A stretch of DNA of 64,000 nt, taken from Diphasiastrum complanatum. Taxonomy: Eukaryota > Streptophyta > Lycopodiopsida > Lycopodiales > Lycopodiaceae. The position numbers were made by a program, and so were the translations under genes. Each line of letters begins with the position of its first letter. Within the stretch, counting starts at the first letter, position 1. The stretch covers positions 6,422,647 through 6,486,646 of the forward strand of contig CM055113.1 of assembly GCA_029204225.1 (NCBI GenBank), given 5' to 3'. This document shows positions 23,456-36,070 of the stretch, piece by piece. A model generated the notes under the pieces. The model saw nothing but the letters and a program-made list of their open reading frames with translations. It ran no database searches and was not told the origin of the DNA.

Positions 23456-23799
23456 AGGTTTTTCACAAAAAAGACAAAAAAAGGAGAAGGTGCCCTTAAA
23501 TCTCATTTAGAGTTTTTTCAAACTTTGCCAAAGTCATTTCGTTAACATTTGAGGCTCTTTGGAATAAGCGAAAAATACGACACTATGATTTTACACGAGA
23601 TTTTTGTCAGGTGACAAATACAAAAAAAGAAACACTGCATTTTTCAATGGGATTCTTGACAGGCAAAAAAATAGACTAACTCCGTGTAATTTTGCAAACT
23701 GTGTAAAAACACGGGTAATTCTGCAGACTATGTAAAGACACGAGAAAATTCACAAAACTGGATTAACAATAGATGAAGATTAAAACTGATTGGTCGATT

Positions 23800-24960
23800 T
23801 GAGGTTGTTTCATCATTGTCGAGTTTTTCGGGATTTTCGGTTTGTATGTTTATGATTTTTTGGAGTTTTCAAGTTCTCATCATTGTCGGGTTTTTCGAGA
23901 TTTTCAGGTTTTTTCATCATTTTCGGGATTTTTCTGATTTTTATTTTTGAAAATTTTCGGGTTTTCATTTTAGAATTTAGGATTTAGGATTTTTGTTTTC
24001 ATTTTCGTTTCGCATTTTGCGGGATTTTATTTTCGCATTTTTTTTGAGATTTTATTTTCACATTTTTTGTGGGATTTTTGGGTTTGAATTTTCAGGATTT
24101 TTGAGAATTTTTGGGTTTTTTCATCATTGTCGGGTTTTTTGGGACTTTCGAGATTTCATTTTTAGGTTTTTTTCATTATTTTTGGGATTTTTTTGGATTT
24201 TCATTTTTGGATTTTAGGGTTTCTGGTTTTTCTAGAATTTTTGAGTTTTTTCATTATTTTCGAGATTTTCGGGTTTTTGTTTTAGGGTTTAGGGTTTTTA
24301 TTTTTGTTTTGCATTTTTTGGGATTTTATTTTCGCGTTTTTTTCGAGATTTTATTTGCGTATTTTTTTCAAGATTTTATTTTCACGTTTTTTTGAGATTT
24401 TATTTTCGTGTTTTTTTCGAGATTTTTGAGATTTTTTGTTCGCGTTTTTTCACGATTTCTATTTCGGGGTTTAACATCGTGTTTTGATTTTCAGGTTTTT
24501 TTCTTAATTTTCGGATATTTGAGTTTTCGTTTTCGTTTTCGAGTCTCGGGATTTTGGATTTTAATTTCTTGGTTTTAGAATTTTCGAGTTTCGGGATTTT
24601 CGGCTCTTTTGGGTTTTGATTTTTGGGGTTTTTCGATCAAGTCATTTTTCGATCGTAGCTTTTTCGATATCTTATTTTTTGATCTCTTATTTTTTCAAGC
24701 CTTTATTTTTTTGAATCATTATTTTTCGATCCCTCACGGTTTAGGGTTTTATTTTTTCGAGCTTTAGTTGTCTTAATTTTTCGAATTCTCTTTTCGAGTT
24801 TTCTTTTTCGAATTTCATTTTTTCAATTTTCATTTTTTGATGTATTAAATTTTGGATTCATGATTTTTTGAGTCCTAATTTTTGAGCCCTTATTTTTTTG
24901 ATATCTAATAATTTTTTTGATCCCTTATAATTTTTTGAGCCATTATCATTTTTCAACCCA
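23800..24960 (+). repeat. Strand-asymmetric T/G-rich low-complexity tract with minisatellite
   Basis: About 1.2 kb is built from TTTTCGGG, GGGATTTT and TTTTTCGAG-like words, with very few A or C bases. A larger unit opening TCATCATTGTCGGG recurs at about 23812, 23876 and 24120. A 24-26 bp unit (GAGATTTTATTTTCGCGTTT) is tandem at about 24318-24425 and near 24018-24080. Plant-telomere units appear as TTTAGGGTTTAGGG near 24280. Open frames here (Phe-rich, 23993-24395) are composition artefacts. Confidence 0.85.
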
Positions 24961-25059
24961 CTTTATTTTTTAGACTAGTTTTGATGTTTTCACCCCCTTG
25001 TATTTTTTTGGACCACGTTTATTTTTTTTCATACATACATTTGCATCCGCCCATTTCAA

Positions 25060-25165
25060 TCCGACATCTATTTTCATCCGACACCCTTTCTCAACAATTC
25101 CATCCGATGTCCTCCATCTCAGTTCCATCGGACGTCCTGTCTCATCAGTTCCATCCGACGGCATC
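25060..25165 (+). repeat. Short CATCCGACGTCC minisatellite
   Basis: About five imperfect copies of TTCCATCCGACGTCCT-like units, ending before 25170. Confidence 0.65.
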
Positions 25166-25199
25166 CACTCTCTGATGCATGAAATTTTTGTTTGGCAAG

Positions 25200-27326
25200 C
25201 AATGTGCATTTATTGACTCTCTGTAAACGACAAATCATACTTGTAAAATAGCTCAAGAATGAATTTTTTATCTATCTCTCCATCTCCAGATCACCTTGTA
25301 GAGAGCTTAGGATATTTGTGCATATCCAAGTTTTTGAAAGATCCATGTCATTTCAAAGTTGATTCCTATATATAATTGAGACATTGGTCTTCGAGTCAAC
25401 TACAAAGAAATTGTGAATATTTGGTCCAACATGCTTCGACCAACTGTTCTAACCAAGCTCCACCAAATGTGTCACAACCAAGTGCTCTTATAGAGTGCTA
25501 CAATCCCCTCGACTTCTGTCGAATCTTTTGATCGAACTTCAACAACATTTTCAACCAAGGGATTCTAGCCGAAGACTCAACCGACGACATCAACCGATAG
25601 ACCAGCCAAATGAGTCCTTCATTCAATGAAAGTACAACTTGGATACTAACAATTGACGCAATTGCATGTGCCTATATCACCAAATGTGCAACAATGGGAC
25701 AATCTTCATGAAGAGAAATGTAGATTGTAGACCAAACGAACATCACCTGCCACTTACTCCAAACAGTTACAACTAATGGATACTTAGCGGCCATAATCAC
25801 CACAAGTAAAATCACCTGCTGCTAGAAGATCCAGGTCCCATCACCAACCGGGACATTGCAACTACTGACATCATCCCATCATCCCCTTGCATTCTAACTA
25901 CCACCATAGGCAATAGATTCAGGGGAGGGAGAAAGGGAGCTGTCTGCAACCACACATAAGCAAAAGATACACTTGCAGTTGATCCCACTAAAGAAGACAG
26001 ATGGGCAATCCAACAGGACTCAACCAGGAGAAGCACCCTAGTCATAAACCTCGGGTTTCAAACACCAGGAAAGATGAAGATCCTTAAGGAGGGGGAAGTA
26101 CAAGCATTGGGAAATCATTCTTCTCCTTCAACCACTCCTACATCCACACCATCCACATTCCCGTCATCCATTTCTCTTGCCATGACATTTGTATCTACTT
26201 TCATGTATGTTATATCATCCACACCATCTATCGCAACTTCCATCATCAGAATACCACCACCACCTTACCATAATCTTTCTGTAATTCCACCATCTCGCCA
26301 TTCATTATTCAAACCCTGGTAGTCTTACCAAGGTAGCTAAAAGATCATTACAGTGTCTTGTAGAGACCAACTACCACCCACATTGGTTGGTCAGCTAGAA
26401 ATAATATTTTAGAAAGCAGGTGAAGTTGCAAGAAAAGATAATAAAAAAGAAAGAAAAAGAATCAAAGAGATCCAGCTAAGAAGGCCAATACAAAATAAAA
26501 GATCGAGAAGCAGACAAAGATCTTTGGCCGAGTCTCAACAAATAATGGATCAAAGGAAAAGATGAAGACGACAGTGGACCTGCAAGATTTCCATACCAAG
26601 TAATTAGTGATCAAAGCTCGACACTACAAAGATTTGAAGCTGCAACTATGATATTGTCAATTGCTTCACCTTCCACCAAACCCCTCATCATGTTTCCCTA
26701 TCATCATCAACCTATCCGTTCCAATTTGTTTCTATCACCTTTTCATAACCTCCTTAAAGACCCAAGGTTTGTGTGACCTACCAATTGAAGGTTCTCCACT
26801 TCTTGTCAAGACAAGAGTGTCAATGAGGCCAAAACTTCGACTGGAAGAAGAACTGAGAAAACACCTAGAAGCAGAAAAGAGGATACAAAGAGTGCCAAGG
26901 CTATTCATGATTATTTGGCAAGACTTACGAGAGAATTGTTTGAGAAATCCAAAGAAAAGATTCAAAGGACAATATATTCAGATGATTGAGAGCTGCTATA
27001 CGAACAAGCTTATACTAGTGATTAGGCCTTATCTAGGACCCATTCTGTTGGGCATAAGAACGAGATTCATCACATTTGAAGCCATCGAAAAGGAGATAAG
27101 CTACGAGAGGTCTCTTGACAAAAAGACAACTGAAAAGAACAAGTAGGAGACTCTCGATTACGCAAGGCTATCGGCTGCGACTTGAAGATTTGCCGAGACA
27201 CATGACGATATCAACAAATAAGTTCTTGGTTTTACACAAGCAAATGCTGATCCATGACTTTCCAAGAATCAAGCGTCAAAGTTGAGGCATTGCAGTGGGA
27301 CCTGCAACACTATAGGGGGAGGATAA
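25200..27326 (+). mobile_element. Internal 3' region of a Ty3/gypsy-like element (E4)
   Basis: This precedes a polypurine tract and LTR, so it should be the 3' internal part of an LTR element. I cannot see RT or integrase here. Frames at 26074-26322 and 26661-27146 (EEELRKHLEAEKRIQRVPR) are open but unrecognised; the latter may be a 3' accessory reading frame. The assignment to gypsy rests on the GGGGGAGGATAA tract and LTR style. Confidence 0.45.
27313..27326 (+). other. Polypurine tract of E4
   Basis: AGGGGGAGGATAA precedes TGTTATC directly, the position and composition expected for plus-strand priming. Confidence 0.75.
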
Positions 27327-27960
27327 TGTTATCTTATGCCATGCCCTGACGTGTCGATGCAGTGTCTCATCACCCAAAAAGGATTTCTAGCCGAGTCTGA
27401 GAGCACGAGAATCATTAGTGCTAAGCTAAAATGAATATTCTGTGAGCCCCATGGTATTTTCCGAAAGATGGATAGCCATGTGGGAGTTAGTAATTTAGAC
27501 TCTCTCAACTTGAGATATGTTTTTACTAAAGAGACCTCCTATTATCAAGTAAGAGGTGGAACTCAAATCATTATGGATTGGAATTCACTCAGTTGCAAGA
27601 GGTGGACTCCAAAATAAGATACAATTGAGTTCTACAGCTCGTGGGTATATATAGAGGCCTCCACCACGAGTTTCATAGCATGTGCAATGTACTGAAATGC
27701 TGTTGCTCTTTGAATTGAAGATTCTACTACTTGCATTTCCTTCCATGCTCCATCTTCATGCATATAGTTTGGGTACTGATGTATGAATGTGTTTTTTGTT
27801 GATTTTTCTTTTAAGGATTGGTTTGGGCTTAATATCAGGTAGATGTGTAGGGCTTGGAGGTTGATCCATCATTCTACTCAATTCAGATGCTCCTTAGTTA
27901 TCGCCTCCCTGAGGAGTTCTTCTTACAACTGTTGAGTGACAGTTGTAAGAAGCACTTTGT
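27327..27960 (+). repeat. 3' LTR of gypsy-like element E4
   Basis: Starts TGTTATCTTATGCCATG. The whole length is matched in inverse orientation by 62918-63562 (shared: GTGTCGATGCAG, CTGAGAGCACGAGAAT, GTGAGCCCCATGGTA, CAGCTCGTGGGTATA). A TATATATAGAGGCCTCC core near 27645 looks like its TATA region. Confidence 0.8.
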
Positions 27961-27961
27961 A

Positions 27962-28158
27962 GGATTCCCATTTGTGTTAGTATCAGGTAGATGGAATTTG
28001 TCCTTTGTGAACGTAGCCTCCTCTTGAAGTGTTGATGTAGATCCACCTCTTGCTTGAAGCCTATATTCCTCATTGATCAAGATCTCTTGAAGATCCATCA
28101 AACTTGGCAAAGTATTTTGAATAGCAATACTTTGAACATTGTTAGCATGAGCATCCAA
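27962..28158 (-). pseudogene. Copia gag fragment
   Basis: Minus strand reads MDAHANNVQSIAIQNTLPSL and then ILINEEYRLQARG, a pattern close to the central part of copia gag just before the zinc knuckle. It is cut on the left by LTR E4 and fades on the right. Only about 65 codons are recognisable, and no zinc knuckle or pol sequence follows. This looks like the target into which E4 inserted. Confidence 0.5.
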
Positions 28159-28159
28159 C

Positions 28160-30060
28160 AGTACAAACTAAAAAAATTTGTTATGTTGGCAACTAATATC
28201 CATATACATCACTCATTTGTTGGTAATTGGAGCCTTATTATCTGTCCATCATTTTATAGTGTACATGTTTGCAGTAGTATAACTCTCAAATGAGTCTAAA
28301 TTTGACATCTATTAGTCAAATTTCAATTCAACCTATTTTGGTCTAATCTTAGCACAATCACCACATATCATATGGTGCTAAATTCTATTAGTTTTTTGTA
28401 GATGATGTTTGTTCCATGTCCAAACAAATTTTAAGAGAAAAAATATGCTATATTCTTAAAAAAAATAAAGAATTCAAAATGCAAACATCAACTTGGAGTG
28501 GCATTCACTTATGCCACCATATACTCTTTTTTATATGAAACTCTAAAATGAATAAACTTAACTATCAAACGAAGTATATAATGATAGACTCTTGCAATAA
28601 ACATGTTGGATAAGAGTTGTTACATTGTCTAGACCTAATTGCTATGGAAAAGAAAAACATATGAGTCTTGTGCTCCAAAACTTAGCTATGCTAGTGCAAT
28701 TATATGTCGCCATGATACTTTCCTAGAACTTGTGAATGTAATATTGAACATGAGCTGAGCTTCCTACAATTAAATGAATGTATACAATTTTTAAAGAATA
28801 TTGCTCATAATATAAGAAAGTAAATCAGTAGAGTGAAACATGACACCACGTGTTTTTTGGATTGCATGTTGAGGCCAAGATATTCTAAATCAACAAGATA
28901 TGGATACTTTGTATACTTACACAAAGCTAAAAAAAAAACAATACATGACTAAAAAAGAATGTTTCCAACAATGCATAGTGAATGGGAACATGTCACTTAT
29001 ACTACTTTTTCCTTTTCATAGTATATTTATCTTATTTGTCACGTCTTAACATTTCTTGCATTGGAAAAATTATGAATAGTTTTGTCCTCGAGTTTATGTG
29101 CTTATTCCCATACTTAAGCTACATATCTTATATAGAAAGTTATCATTCCACTCAACATCAAAGTTAATAAAGTCTCATGTTTCATATCTTAAGGAGGATT
29201 ATTATGTGGTAGAACTCATCATGCAAATTTCCCATTTGTGTATTGTCTCTACAAATTTTTATTTTATTGTCTCTATAGAAATTTAGCGTTCTTAGGTTTC
29301 ATGCCTTACATGCATGAAGAAATTCATATGATGATTACTCCATGAATAGATTAACATGTATGTTCATCACTCATCGCACGTCGTGAGCATGACAAGAAAT
29401 AAAATAATTTCAAAATTTCCATGTGTTTTGGTGGTCCACTCAAAGTGCAAATTGCATGAAGCATATCCTTGTTAAAATGATGAGCTCATCAATAATTGTA
29501 AATCCTAATATTTAGTTTATATTTATTCATTTGTAGAGTCTCATCAAATGACACACTAATATCAGTTGTCCTAGAAGGGTTTCCTTGTTATGCAAGCTAG
29601 ATAATTAATGCTATGATCTAGTTATTCGTCTCAAACATCATGTAGTTGGCATCAAATTAACAATGTAACATATATATTATACTTTTTTGAAAGTCCTCAT
29701 ATCTCTATTTTGATGCGGACACATGCCAGTCCCTTCACCATTACAAGATGATAAGGCTCTAAAGTTCTAGGAAACTTGGATAGTTTTCATGAAAAGACTG
29801 AAGATTCTACCCATGTGAGCATCACTTAAAACATGAAGTGATGAGAGTCAATGACATTCATTTCCGATGTGACATACTTAAGCTCTCCTACCAATTTGTG
29901 ATTACATGGCAGACAAGAGCAACTAGATGGGAAATAACACCATGGATCAAGAAATGTAAAAGACACGAGTAACAAGTCTGATGCATGAAAAGTGTCACCA
30001 AAAAGATTGATCAAATTTAGCAATACTACTATGATTTAAATGATACTTAAAATTTGGCGA
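28160..30060. other. AT-rich spacer
   Basis: No gene, RNA or repeat family recognised. Short frames only. Confidence 0.6.
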
Positions 30061-30068
30061 GACATAGG

Positions 30069-30218
30069 CTAGTGGTATTTTGTATTTGAACGGAGAATTC
30101 TAAGAATCTTGTAATGGTTGGTTGGACATCATGACACTTAAAATTTCTCAACTAGTGGCATTTTTTATTTGAGCGAAGAATTCTAAGAATTTTGCAATTG
30201 TTGGTTGGACATCATGAT

Positions 30219-30222
<4 letters not shown>
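30069..30222 (+). repeat. 83-bp tandem duplication
   Basis: CTAGTGGTATTTTGTATTTG at 30069 recurs as CTAGTGGCATTTTTTATTTG at 30152. Both are followed by GAATTCTAAGAAT and GGTTGGACATCATGA. The right copy ends at the CT microsatellite. Confidence 0.85.

Positions 30223-30302
<80 letters not shown>
30223..30302 (+). repeat. (CT)n microsatellite
   Basis: About 40 uninterrupted CT dinucleotides. The Ser-Leu and Arg-Glu frames across it are artefacts. Confidence 0.98.
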
Positions 30303-30305
<3 letters not shown>

Positions 30306-31630
30306 AGTTTGTCATCTTCATTTGGGGTTTGTCCCATACCCTCAACTACAACTAGAAATTCGGACCTTCTCCCACAACATGGGAGTTTGTGGGCCATGCA
30401 CACATATATTTATAACATTAGGGAAAGCCATACTTGCTCACAATGCAAACTTATTGTAACCAACAGGTTGATTTAAAATGTATTTAGCTATTTTTGTTAC
30501 TAATTACATGAAAATCATCATCTAAAAACGAAAAGTGAATAAATTTTCTTTGTCAAATTTTTAATAAAATCATAAGAAACCAAAAAAATGGAAAAGAGAG
30601 AACTAGCCAAATTGAGAAATAAGAGGAAAGCATCAAGTAAGAAAAAAAATAGAGCATTTGTATGCAACTGCAATCGTAGGCCTGTTGTGTTCCACTGAAA
30701 TGGGCTCCACTATTTCTTCTAAATCATTATTCAAACTTTTGTTGAAGCTATGCTTATGCGCCCAATGTCCAACTTCAAGGGATCCCGACATTTAAATCAT
30801 TTATCATCCAAGCTTAAAAGGTTTGTTTCTTGTATGTCCTCTTTCATGTGATTCATTGGACTTGTCAAAATCTTGAAATTTTGAACTTGAGGAGAGGAAA
30901 GGAGGAATGCACCACCATGGATGGTGCCACTTAGCCTTGCAGGTTGACGGTCGAGAGTGCCTGTCATACTTTTTTTCAGTGACGGTTTGAAAAACCATTT
31001 GACCTTCAAATCTGAAATGAGATTTCATACTTTAGAGATGGATAAGAATTTCAAAGATGAGCCGCCAAGTTAGAAGGGCCGAAAGTTGAATCATGAATGT
31101 CAAAGTTTGTGCTGAAATTTTTTTGAAGTTTCAAGTGGTGTATAATATATTTATTGTGAATCTATACAAATAAGAAAACAAAAGCGCATGTCAAAATGAC
31201 ATTTTTGAATTGTATGTGCCTGTCTGCTATGACGGCCAAATTTTTAGGATGCCTGTATTTTACGGCCAAAATTGCTTTTGACGGTCAATACGGCTGTCAA
31301 ACTGCAAGGATGGTTCCACTTATTGGAGGACATCCTAAGTTACAACTCACAAGATGGGAAGATGCGACTCATAAATGTGAGTAATTGATGTGACTCGTCA
31401 AAAAAGTTCACCCTAATATGGGTTTTCCTCGCCATCCTTTATGCTTGGGAAAGTCATTGCCCTTTACACCAAACCCAGTTTGACCTAGACTCAATTATGG
31501 GTCTCTCCATACTTTTAGGTCACTCTAACCAATTGCAAAGGTTAGCAAGATTACCATTGATTTCTCCAATGCATAACATGTAGTTTGGGCAGAATTGAAA
31601 TTTGAGATGATCTAAGCAGGTTGAAACTTA
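30303..31630. other. Spacer upstream of the NAC gene
   Basis: No recognisable gene. A small inverted repeat (GCACCA, spacer, TGGTGC) lies near 30910. Short frames at 30797-31384 match nothing I know. Confidence 0.5.
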
Positions 31631-31634
31631 GGTA

Positions 31635-31850
31635 ATGCATATATAGCTTGCTTCTGCAGCTTGCCTTCCCCTCCTCACTCACTCCTTCTAGTTCTACTCC
31701 TTTGCATCTCTTTCATCTGCTTTCACCTCGGCTTTCACCTCGATCAGCTGCTGATGCTACTCCCCCTACCTTCAGTGCCCATCTCCCACACCAGACCAGC
31801 TTGGATCTGTTGCGTGAGAAGCTCGAACATCTCAGCTGCTAGGACATGAG
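31635..31850 (+). promoter_or_regulatory. Possible core promoter and 5' leader of the NAC gene
   Basis: GCATATATAGC near 31637-31647 is a good plant TATA box. It is followed by a pyrimidine-rich, GC-richer stretch typical of a 5' leader (CTTCCCCTCCTCACTCACTCC). The ATG is about 770 bp further on, so a leader intron would be needed; TTGTCAG near 32137 is a possible acceptor. Confidence 0.35.
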
Positions 31851-32438
31851 AAATATCTGTAGTTACAATAATTTGTGGGCAGTCTTGGTTTAAATGCTCC
31901 AAGAACCTGGATCTGTGCTGCTTGTCTGGGAAGGTGCAGAGAACCATGTCCAGACCCGTTGTGAGCAGATTTAGGCTCTGCAGTTTGTTAGAATGATTGC
32001 TAAGGAGAATTATGGTTTGCTATTATCTGCCAGGGAACAAGGAAGCCAAAAAATAGCATATGCTTGCATTTGGCGTAAAGAATATTAAGAAGTATCACTG
32101 TATATGTCTAGTAGCTTCTGTTCGTCATCTTTGTCAGTCAAAATGGTCTTAAATTTATTTAAATCCACAAGCTAGTAGCATAGTTCTTCATTCGGATATT
32201 GAGTAGTGGAATGCATAGGATCCTTAAAGTGTGACATGTACATATGCTGTCTTTATTTGGTGAACGTTTATTTTATTGAAAGTCCGGATGATAGAAAACA
32301 CGCAGCTTGTCACAAGAAATTCTGTTCAGAAATCAATATAGCTTAGATTGGCTCAAGTTTTCAAGAAATTGTGACACATCGTATGCTATAGACTTTATTG
32401 AGAAGTGGCGGTGGCTGTAAAAACTTGAACCAGATCAT

Positions 32439-34289
32439 ATGTTTCTCAGCAATATGGATGCCATGTCAGCTATGATGAACTTGCATGAAAAAGTGGAGCC
32501 TTGGCTACCCCCAGGCTTCAGATTTCATCCCACAGATGAAGAGCTTGTAAGCGACTACCTGACAACAAAAATCTTGGATAATAACTTTACAGCTTGGGCT
32601 ATTGCAGAGGTAGATCTCAACAAGTGCGAACCGTGGGACTTGAAAGGTAAGTAAACTCTCAAAATGTGTGTGTGTCTGCGTGTGTGTGCATGCGTGTGCC
32701 TGCGTGTCGTGTGTGTGTGAGAGCGAGCGAGAGAGCTGATTTCGTCATAGTCTTGTACAGAAAGGGCGAAAATGGGAGAAAGGGAGCTATATTTCTTTAC
32801 TCTCCGTGATCGAAAATATCCGACGGGCTTGCGAACAAATCGAGCCACAGAAGCCGGATACTGGAAAGCTACCGGCAAGGATCGCGATGTAATATGCTCT
32901 AAATCAGGCTCTCTGGTGGGCATGAAGAAAACGCTTGTCTTCTACAGAGGAAGAGCTCCCAAAGGAGAGAAAACTAGCTGGATCATGCATGAATACCGAC
33001 TGGATGATGAGATAGGCCACATCCAGGGCTCAAAATTGCCCAAGGTAAAGAGGGCCTTAGAGCGAATATAAGATGGAGTGTCTGAAAATCTTAAACGTAA
33101 CAAAGTACAGATGCATCCAAAATAAATCTTTCCAGACATTCGTAGCTACTTATTCCTTGCTTCTTAACAGTAATGTTACAAATATCGCCGATTCCAAAGT
33201 GGCGACTGTGATGGCAAAGAAGCTCTGTGTTTGTATATAATCTCTGCTTTGCTAGGTGCTTTGGCTTAAAAGATCTAAAAAATGCAAGTTTGTTTCCACT
33301 ACAACTTAGTTAATCTCATTTCCATACAGCAGATTTTGATCAGAAGATTACTGCGGTCTGCTATTCTCTATAACAATGTTGTTCTGGTTGGTGTATATTG
33401 GTGATCACTGCGGTACATGTATGGCAGTATATTTCGTGCTTCTTGACATTAACAAAGATGCTTGTACTGACAGGAAGCTGAATGGGTTGTGTGCCGCATC
33501 TTCCAGAAGTTGCCTGGCGGGAAAAAAGCTCTTTTCAAAGACAAGGCAAACTTCCATAACGTCTTACTAGAATCGAAGTCCTCGCTTCCTGCTTTGCTCG
33601 AATCTCCCATTCCAACCGCGCCAACTGACGATCCTGGAATTGACAGCGACTCAGATTTTCATGCCGGTCATTTTTCCTGCATTACCAAAGGAACTGATGG
33701 ATTATTTTCTAATGCGAAAAGTGAATTCGCAAGCTGGAATCACCCAAGAGGACCAAGCAGAACGACATCCCTGGAAGTTCCACAACTAGCTGCTGCATCT
33801 TGTAATACCTCTGACATTGGAAAGAGCATGATGAAGTGTCCATCTTACTTTGATATTTACAACCCGAATATTGGACAGACCTCCGGCGCATCCATGTCCT
33901 CAAACAATGTATCGAAGTTACGACAAAATCTGATCATACAAGAATCTCTTGGATCGAATTCGAGTGCGATTTCCTGGAAGGAATCAGATCAGTATCCAAA
34001 GGTTTTAGCTGAGCAATATTCCAACATACTGCAACGTGGGAATCTAAGGCAATGCAAGGTAGAGCCATACGTAGAACCTGTGAACGAAGGTGTTCAACTT
34101 TATCACAGAAGTCTTGATCACAGTGAATGGATAGGAAAGAACTTGGTTTACGAAGCGCCTCATTTGCTGCACTCAAGCTGCCTATCTTCGGACAATCCGA
34201 TGACTGAGGTCTACGAGATGCCTGCAACACTCTATAAAAATGTTGCCTCAGGAGGAATATTAGAAGTGGACAGTCTCTGGGGTTGTTGA
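32439..34289 (+). CDS. NAC-domain transcription factor, NAM/CUC type, 435 aa, three exons
   Basis: Spliced model join(32439-32646, 32761-33044, 33474-34289), with GTAAGT and GTAAAG donors, TTGTACAG and CTGACAG acceptors, and matching phases 1 and 0. The N-terminal NAC domain shows all five subdomains: [54 protein letters not shown] with [26 protein letters not shown] with MHEYRL, and [10 protein letters not shown]. Intron positions are those conserved in plant NAC genes. The C-terminal about 260 residues are Ser/Asn-rich, a likely activation region, and end SLWGC, like the C-terminal tryptophan motif of the NAM/CUC group. These proteins bind DNA as nuclear dimers and act in organ-boundary and meristem development. 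ATG at 32454 is an alternative start. No lesion seen; the only clearly intact host gene here. Confidence 0.93.
32660..32740 (+). repeat. GT/GA-rich microsatellite in NAC intron 1
   Basis: Imperfect TGTGTGTCTGCG repeats, then GTGTGTGTGAGAGCGAGCGAGAGAG, filling most of the 114-bp intron just before the branch and acceptor region. Confidence 0.8.
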
Positions 34290-36020
34290 TCATTTCGAGC
34301 ATGGTTTTCATTCATTGTGCAGAAATATTTCTTAAGGATGAGGTTGATTTTGATATATATTTTGAGGGCAGCGACTTTCTTGCTTAATATTCAAAAGCCA
34401 AGGTTCCCTTGATTATGCTATGGAGTTTCTTTCTGTAGTGATCCTTCCTACAAGTGAAGATTCTCTTTTACTGATTTTTTTCCTCACGTTTTTTTACAGA
34501 CTTCGATTTCTCAGACTCATGATGACAGTCTGATGCTGGGAAAAAATATTGTTGCAAATTGTTCATAGATGTATAGGGCGGTTAATATTAAAGGAGTAAT
34601 TCACGGACCAGCTTGGCTGAGACATATACTTGTGTTGATTTTTAATCACAAATTCTAAATATACAAGCTGACATTCTATGTTTGATGTGGACATGCGAAC
34701 TGCAGATAAAAATTGCACTGTTTCATGCTTCTCTTGAATAGTTTGTCAAGCTGTCTTAAATACATCACATTTGAAAAGATGAAGGTACACAATCAGTATT
34801 GCTAGAATGGCTTTTGAAACATTCAGCGTTTCGAACATCCAGTCTATAGACAGCTACTACAGTCAAATTTGAAGACTCCTGTTCACCTGTGTCATCGTAA
34901 ATAAATCATCACTTTCTACACTTTAATGGTATATTGCTGGCATGAGAAGATTCCAAATGATTTGCACCACTTAATAATACTATCCTTAAGCTCTGAGATG
35001 CTTGCCACTGTACTTTGGAAACAGCAAAGCATACATAAGTACAATGGAGTATATCAGTCTCTATATAAGATGAATTTGTGTAATTGGTGTGGTTGCAACT
35101 TGCTGATCATCCTGATTCCAGGTTCCTTATTCAGGTCTAGTGAGAAATATCGTCTGCCTCCAGGCTTCCAGGAGCAAAGTTAGGACTTAAAGCGCAGAGT
35201 GCACTATTGACTAAGCTCTTTTGTTTGTGTCGTTAAAGTTGGTAGGCTAATAGGGCTGTAACCTAGCCTCTAAAGATCTTAGGCAAATGTTGGAAAGGAA
35301 GTATGTAAATGTAATCAACATCTAACATCGGGAATTTGGGTTTTAGGATTCTCAGTCTCACGCTGTAGATCGGTATAGGATCAGGATCAATGACGTTGGG
35401 TAGAATCTGGAAGCTAAGAATTGCAAAAATAGGCAAATATAGTATCTGAAACTGCTGCTTTTCCATTGCAAACATGGATATTGCAATTTTTGGAGAGGCA
35501 AATTTGTCTTACTTAAATTCAACGCGACGAACTCATATCCGTCAAAGCTGCTCTGGTGGTGGGTATGTTTTGTCCTTTCTTCAAAATACAACATATTAGG
35601 ATGGATAATGGTTATTCGAGCATTCAGATGTTTTAGTTCTTTTGCTGTAACTTATTACAATTTGATGTTTGGACTCAATATGTCGAGTCCTCAATGGCAC
35701 ATGCCTCAGAGATCAGGAACTAGGGAGCAGCTCCCAGGCTACGAAATTTGTGATAATTGGTGAGCTTTGATTCTTGCTCAATGATGATTGATGATGGATG
35801 GATAAAATTCCTCTGCGGCGTGCGGCGTGCCCACTCTGCATGGGCGCTGGTGGACTGGTGGTAGCTGAGGAGTCAGAACTTAGCAGTCAGGTTGACAGAG
35901 CCCCATTTGCAGTGGTCTATCCTCTCGAGTCTCGAGTATCACGCTGACTCCCGGTGTTATTAAGAATCTTGTGGTACATACTACAGCCCACAACACGTGG
36001 GTCTACTTAACAAGTGCACC
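34290..36020. other. Spacer downstream of the NAC gene
   Basis: Includes the NAC 3' flank. No clean AATAAA close to the stop was noted. No other gene is recognised. Confidence 0.5.
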
Positions 36021-36025
36021 GCATG

Positions 36026-36070
36026 CACTCCCTGCACCATGTCAGGAAGTGCATCATGGTGCAGGGAGTG
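36026..36070 (+). repeat. Perfect 16-bp hairpin
   Basis: CACTCCCTGCACCATG (36026-36041) and its exact reverse complement (36055-36070) are separated by 13 nt. A third partial copy, GGTGCAGGGAGTG, lies near 36142-36155. Function unknown. Confidence 0.85.

Noticed and set aside
23993-24395. Phe-rich reading frames resembling membrane proteins
   Set aside because: They arise from the T-rich low-complexity tract; no start context or conserved motif.
30060-30302. CRISPR-like or satellite array
   Set aside because: Only two 83-bp copies plus a dinucleotide run; no regular spacers. No CRISPR is expected in plant nuclear DNA.
30148-30476. Arg-Glu and Ser-Leu repeat reading frames
   Set aside because: They are the translation of the (CT)n microsatellite, open in all frames by composition.
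33577-33855. Possible miR164 target sites in the NAC gene
   Set aside because: The two best stretches share only a short core (CCTGCTT or AGTGTCC) with several mismatches elsewhere.
35150-35183. RLPPGFQEQS resembling the NAC start LPPGF
   Set aside because: Only five residues match and no NAC subdomain follows; chance similarity.
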